From: Thamnidium elegans
Taxonomy: Eukaryota > Mucoromycota > Mucoromycetes > Mucorales > Mucoraceae
NCBI GenBank assembly: GCA_025201345.1
Contig: JAIXMG010000002.1
Coordinates: forward strand, 1,240,001-1,304,000
Reading direction: 5' to 3'
Length of the DNA: 64,000 nucleotides
A program made the position numbers and the translations under genes. Under the pieces are notes generated by a model. It did not search any database. It was not told the origin of the DNA and was given only the letters and a program-made list of their open reading frames with translations. Below, piece after piece: positions 60,053-64,000 of the stretch (positions are counted from its first letter, which is position 1; the number at the start of each line of letters is the position of its first letter).

Positions 60053-61210
60053 TTTTGTAATTCTAATTAAACTTTATGTTGACCATAAATAACCTTTTTT
60101 TTTGTCTATCCCAAATAACAATCATTCCACTGTCAATTTAAGTGAAATTTCTTGCATGAAACAGTTTGGATACTTTTTTTTTGTGCTTTTCTTTGTGTTT
60201 TTCTTAATGCTTATATAAACAGATACATTTCATTTGTATCGAGACAATTACTACATGAAGCGACTTGATCCTGTTTCCGCCGAGATTGAACGTATTATCA
60301 ATGAAATATTCAATTGTTCATTACCATATAGATTCGAATAGGTTTTATGTCATATATTTGAGTTTACAGTCTTACTTATAGCTTTTAAATACTAGTAGCA
60401 ATACGAATCAAGCTATTGGTATTATTAATACAATGACAGGCGAGGTTAATCATCACTATACTATCAAAGACTATTGGCACAATGCAAACAGCAATTCGAA
60501 ACAAAAAAATTCTACCAGATGTGGCATTTTTAACATTTTTTCGAGCATGTAAATATCACTTTCCTTCTGAAAAGAAAACTATCAAGTGTAAATCTCTTAT
60601 ATACAAACATAGAATTTCAGACATGGAATGCTGGGAGAACGAAAAGGTCCTCAATAAATCCAGAATATCCTTGATCTGCTTTTTCAGGTACGGTATTTCT
60701 GTTCGCGACGAAGAAACAACACAAACAGCAAAAATAATGTCTACCTTGAATGATTATAATTCTACATGGTTTCGGTTATAAAGACTGCTTTACATTAGTG
60801 CAGGTAAGATATCTAAATATAAATTTGGTCTAACTTGAAGTCCATCATTTACAGTAGATAAAACTTACATTTACTTTTATCATTTACTTGGGATAATACA
60901 TCATGATAACATGCTCATTGAAACTTTCTTTTAACTGGTATGATGTGATATAAAAATTATCAAAAATAAATAACTGCATGTTAATATGAACTTTTAAGAA
61001 CTTGGTATTACACATTTTATGTCCTAGTATTAAAAACTAGTCGACGTTTAGACGTAAGATTATTTTGTAGAATATCTGATTTTAAGAAAAAAAAATCGAA
61101 CTTGCCTTTTTCGTAACATTAATATCTCAGCGTGCGGTTCTCAAAAAAACAATTGAACACATAAAACTTTTTTTTATCTTCTTTTTTTTTGTACTTTATA
61201 ATAAATAACA
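60053..61210. other. Intergenic with unresolved coding-like fragments
   Basis: Between GGT and Ssu72. Short plus-strand stretches look coding: MKRLDPVSAEIERIINEIFN (60254-60340), NQAIGIINTMTGEVNHHYTI then KDYWHN (about 60410-60490) and GISVRDEETTQTAKIMSTLN then WFRL (about 60695-60781). They do not join into one frame with good splice sites and I do not recognise the family. They may be remnants of a decayed gene. Confidence 0.35.
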
Positions 61211-61991
61211 ATGGCAAAATATGCAGTGATTTGCGCAAGTAATCAAAACAGATCCATGGAAGCTCACCATGTATTAAAGTAAAACCAAAAGGCGTGATAC
61301 GATTGAATAAAAATAAATAAATAAAAAACTAACCAGTAACGAAAAAATAGTAAAAAAGGATTCAGTGTAAAGTCATACGGTACAGGCTCTATGGTACGTT
61401 TACCAGGACCTGCCATTGACAAGCCTAATATTTACCCATTTGGTACACCTTACGAACAAGTCTATCAAGAATTAAAAAAACAAGATCAACAATTGTACAC
61501 ACAAAATGGTTTATTATCCATGTTGGATCGTAATCGAAAGACAAAAGATGCACCTCAACGTTGGCACGAATCGGGAGACTTGTTTGATGTTATTATTACC
61601 TGTGAAGAACGCTGTTTTGATTCAGTCGTGGAAGGTATTTTTACGCACACAAAAAAAAAAAGTAATTTGATATTAAAATTGAGTTTTTTCTTTTTTTCTT
61701 CTAGACTTGACGAATCGAGGACAGACTTTAAATCAAAGTACACATGTCATCAATGTCGAAATTAAAGATAATCATGAAGATGCTTTATTAGGAGGAAGAG
61801 CTATCTTACAGTTGGCACAAATGGTAATTATACATATAAAGGCCGAATTTATTATTATTATTTTTATTAACTCGAGAGTATTATAGATCGAATCTTCTAA
61901 TGATATAGATGCTGATATGGATGGCATAATTGAAGAGTTCACGTTGCGTAACCCAGGATTTCCCATTCTTCATACAGTGGCGTACTTTTAA
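61211..61991 (+). CDS. SSU72: RNA polymerase II CTD phosphatase Ssu72
   Basis: Exons 61211-61278, 61351-61634, 61705-61823 and 61887-61991; 191 residues, close to the normal length. It starts [21 protein letters not shown]9 and R15 form the CX5R phosphatase loop (CASNQNR). Then [32 protein letters not shown] (acid loop) and [20 protein letters not shown], ending [14 protein letters not shown]. These are Ssu72 hallmarks. Role: dephosphorylates Ser5/Ser7 of the Pol II CTD within the cleavage and polyadenylation factor, in the nucleus. The second exon starts at 61351 after AAAATAG, giving [13 protein letters not shown]. Confidence 0.96.
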
Positions 61992-62357
61992 TAAAAATTC
62001 GTAGGTTATGAGATTTTTTTTTTTGGCTGATGTTCTCGAAAATAAAAAAGAGGTTTTGTATATTAGTAACCTTGGAAAAGATGTCATAGAGGATTAAGGG
62101 TGAAAGAACACCTACTATTAGTTCACCCCTTTTTATTTATTTTTTATTTTAAGAAATTATGATTGTTCACGTCAAAAGAGAATATATTTGCGGTTTTTTT
62201 AAAACAGAACTTATCAACGTCCTTAAATTGGTTCTTAAATCGTACGGTGGTTTTTTTATGGTATAATAGTTATTCGTCACATGATGATCGTCGGTTTATA
62301 CTTTGAAAGAAAAAGGAGGTTAAGCACGACTACAAAAAAATGCTTTAAAGTGGGAAC
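61992..62357. other. Convergent 3' ends of Ssu72 and the PHD gene
   Basis: Short AT-rich spacer. An alternative final exon of the PHD gene (ending cgt gct taa after a TTTGTAG acceptor near 62329) lies here if the GTAAGT overlapping its stop codon is used. Confidence 0.4.
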
Positions 62358-63721
62358 TTACGTTTCGATATAATTTGAAAAATTGAGTTTGATTGGATTC
62401 ACTGGAAGTCTATAGACTGTACCAGTTTTACTAACAATCACATCTTCCGTTTTTACTTTCTTTGGTGGTTTATTATTTACATGCTTATTATCCTCAAGTT
62501 CTTTTAATTCTTTTTCGATTAATATTGACAGACCTTGACTGAATGTACTTGGAGGAATTCGATTTTCATCATTCGTGGTAATAATTGTTGTCGCTGATGG
62601 ATCTCTAACTTCTCTTCTAGGTTTCTAAAAAAATATAATTACCCTTAATTAAAAAAAAAAAAAGATATACTATATTAGTATATATATATACATACTGTAA
62701 AGTGTTCAAAGTGATTAGGACAACGCCATTTTCTTGCTGGATTAGGCGGGATAGTTAGAGGAGGTGTGAGACAATCGAGGTGCCAATAAAGTGTGCAATA
62801 ATCGCAAGCGATCATTGGTTTTTTCAATGCCGTCATTCTACAAAAATAACAGCAGCGAAATTTGCCATTTTTATCTTTTAATTGGTTATAATCGGGATGC
62901 TCTACATAGCCATTTCTACTGACGACATGAGTTCTTTTTTAGAATATATATATATATTTATATATATAAGGGGCTTACTTGTATCGTGCTGGTTTGATCC
63001 GACTCGTATCTACGTATCTACCTTGCTTATCAGAAGATACTATTTGCAATAATAAAAGTCAATAATTGATCTTTCTCTTTGTATGTGCGTATAGTTTTTT
63101 TTTTCTTTTTACTTTACCACCTTTAAAATGTTGTGCAATTGAAGAAGGTAATCGAAATGTTTTAGGATTTTTTGACTTTATGTTTTCTATCAGTGGTAAA
63201 AATAATCCAGTATAACTTCTTTCGTCTTGAGTTCGCTAGACATAAAAAAAACAGAGTTGAGCATACAATAGTTTTTTTTTTATGTAGTGGGAGTTATTGG
63301 CGAGTTTTTACCTTTGTTTTTCTTGGCTTACATTCGTTACAATACCAATTGCCTTTGAGTTTTTTGACATCGTCGCAAGTTAAAGGTGGTTCGACACAAG
63401 TAAAGTGAAAGGCGTTTGGACAAGCATCGCAACATAAAAATTGACCATGACCTCCACAAGCATCGCATACATCGTGATTCTAAAGAAACAAGATGAGTAT
63501 AAAGTCAAAGAAATATTTATATCAAATTTTTTTTTTTTACATTTATGTTCACAGTAGTACTACACGAAAATTTAAACTATTTAGTGGTGATTTTAACATT
63601 TTTTAAAAAATATAAATGACAAGTATGTGTTATATATGTACTTTGAATCATGCATCGTTTTTCGTTTTGTACGCTTATGATCAGTAGGAGTAGGTGTAGG
63701 TGTTGATTTTTTACTTTTCAT
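62358..63721 (-). CDS. Rco1-like protein with two PHD fingers (histone deacetylase complex subunit)
   Basis: Exons 63721-63642, 63576-63564 (13 nt), 63479-63312, 63235-63118, 63039-62979, 62918-62696 and 62624-62358; 309 residues. A basic N-terminus (PTPTPTDHKRTKRKTMH) precedes PHD finger 1: CDACGGHGQFLCCDACPNAF then HFTCVEPPLT and WYCNEC. An 80-residue spacer has FRLPSSIAQHFKG. PHD finger 2 is CCYFCRMTALKKPMIACDYC then WHLDCLTPPLTIPPNPARKW and CPNHFEHF. The W.CPNH ending of the second finger and FLCCD.CP of the first are typical of Rco1/Cph1, the Rpd3S subunit that reads H3 tails for deacetylation over transcribed genes. The 13-nt exon gives LNFR and keeps phase; it is the least certain exon. 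The stop is inside ACG-TAA overlapping a perfect GTAAGT. Confidence 0.85.
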
Positions 63722-63877
63722 GATGATTATGTTACTGTATATTTGTATATAAAAATGTCAATTTTTACTTGTAAAAAAAAGAATAAAGTGGAAAAGAGAA
63801 AAAGAGAGAAGAAAACAAATTTTAATCAGGTATTTATACAGAAAAAGAAAAAAAACCAGTCATGTTTTATTTTTACA

Positions 63878-64000
63878 TTATTTTGGTAGTGCTTGTTCTG
63901 CGTACCAAATGTTCATTTTATCTCTACCATGTTCATTAGAAGAAGGTACATCGTATTTTTCCTTCTTTTTATCTCTTTTACGTCTGCTGTATTTAGTTTC
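63878..64000 (-). CDS. C-terminus of an unknown protein, gene continues beyond the window
   Basis: Open minus frame of 40 codons from the right edge: TKYSRRKRDKKKEKYDVPSS then NEHGRDKMNIWYAEQALPK and a stop. It is lysine/arginine-rich. It is probably the last exon of a gene starting outside. No family is recognised. Confidence 0.5.
   Translation of the reverse strand, partial: ETKYSRRKRDKKKEKYDVPSSNEHGRDKMNIWYAEQALPK

Noticed and set aside
1..64000. CRISPR arrays, prophage, operons or bacterial-type systems
   Set aside because: Spliced eukaryotic genes throughout; no regularly spaced direct repeats were seen.

Overview
The window looks like nuclear DNA of an early-diverging filamentous fungus, most likely Mucoromycota (Mucorales-type). 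The reasons are strong AT richness, long poly-A/poly-T runs, many short introns (about 45-110 nt) with GTAAGT-like donors, and protein families typical of these fungi: a tandem P450 pair with conserved exon structure, a Rhizomucor-type secreted lipase, a 161-residue tropomyosin, an Rco1-like PHD protein, and Tc1/IS630-type transposon relics. Exon structures were built by hand from splice sites and reading phase. Every multi-exon model given as complete closes to a whole number of codons, but none has been checked against RNA or a database.

Layout, left to right. 1-681: 5' part of a sphinganine C4-hydroxylase (SUR2-like), minus. 682-4736: gene-poor AT-rich DNA. 4737-5609: nuclear-looking coiled-coil protein of unknown role. 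5886-8442: divergent pair made of an RS-rich protein fused to a Hub1/UBL5 ubiquitin-like domain (minus) and a BAG6/Scythe-like ubiquitin-like protein (plus), closely followed by an NT5DC2-type HAD nucleotidase (8519-10568) and a Sld2-like replication factor (10720-11978). 12215-15050: two small unknown proteins and an equilibrative nucleoside transporter, minus. 17048-18610: LysN/Aro8/AADAT-type aminotransferase. 18611-23319: 4.7 kb without a convincing gene. 23320-25248: APC-family amino-acid permease.

25614-28336 is a graveyard: a decayed partial copy of the DNA polymerase alpha catalytic subunit, a 50-bp inverted duplication, and two Tc1/mariner/IS630-type transposase relics. 28959-36000 is a housekeeping block: intronless Hsp90 with a step-type heat-shock element, ribosomal proteins uL29 (L35) and eL43 (L37a), a Kelch-BTB protein and tropomyosin. 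36837-43282 holds two tandem P450 genes about 2.7 kb apart. A decayed unknown gene follows (43851-44811), then a UPF0014/FetB-type membrane protein (45230-46649), a tail-anchored coiled-coil protein with a dynein-adaptor CC1-box-like motif (46874-48257) and a divergent SET-domain lysine methyltransferase (48624-50726). 51115-52300 again contains mobile-element relics. 52475-63721 holds gamma-butyrobetaine dioxygenase, a class 3 lipase, a Pho80-type cyclin, gamma-glutamyltranspeptidase, Ssu72 phosphatase and an Rco1-like double PHD protein. The window ends in the C-terminus of an unknown minus-strand gene.

There is no operon-like system here. The genes are ordinary nuclear genes in mixed orientation, several sharing short divergent intergenic regions. 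The most unusual items are the RS-Hub1 fusion, the tail-anchored CC1-box protein, the fungal BAG6-like protein, the series of 8-13 nt micro-exons that interrupt conserved motifs, and the decayed polymerase alpha copy.
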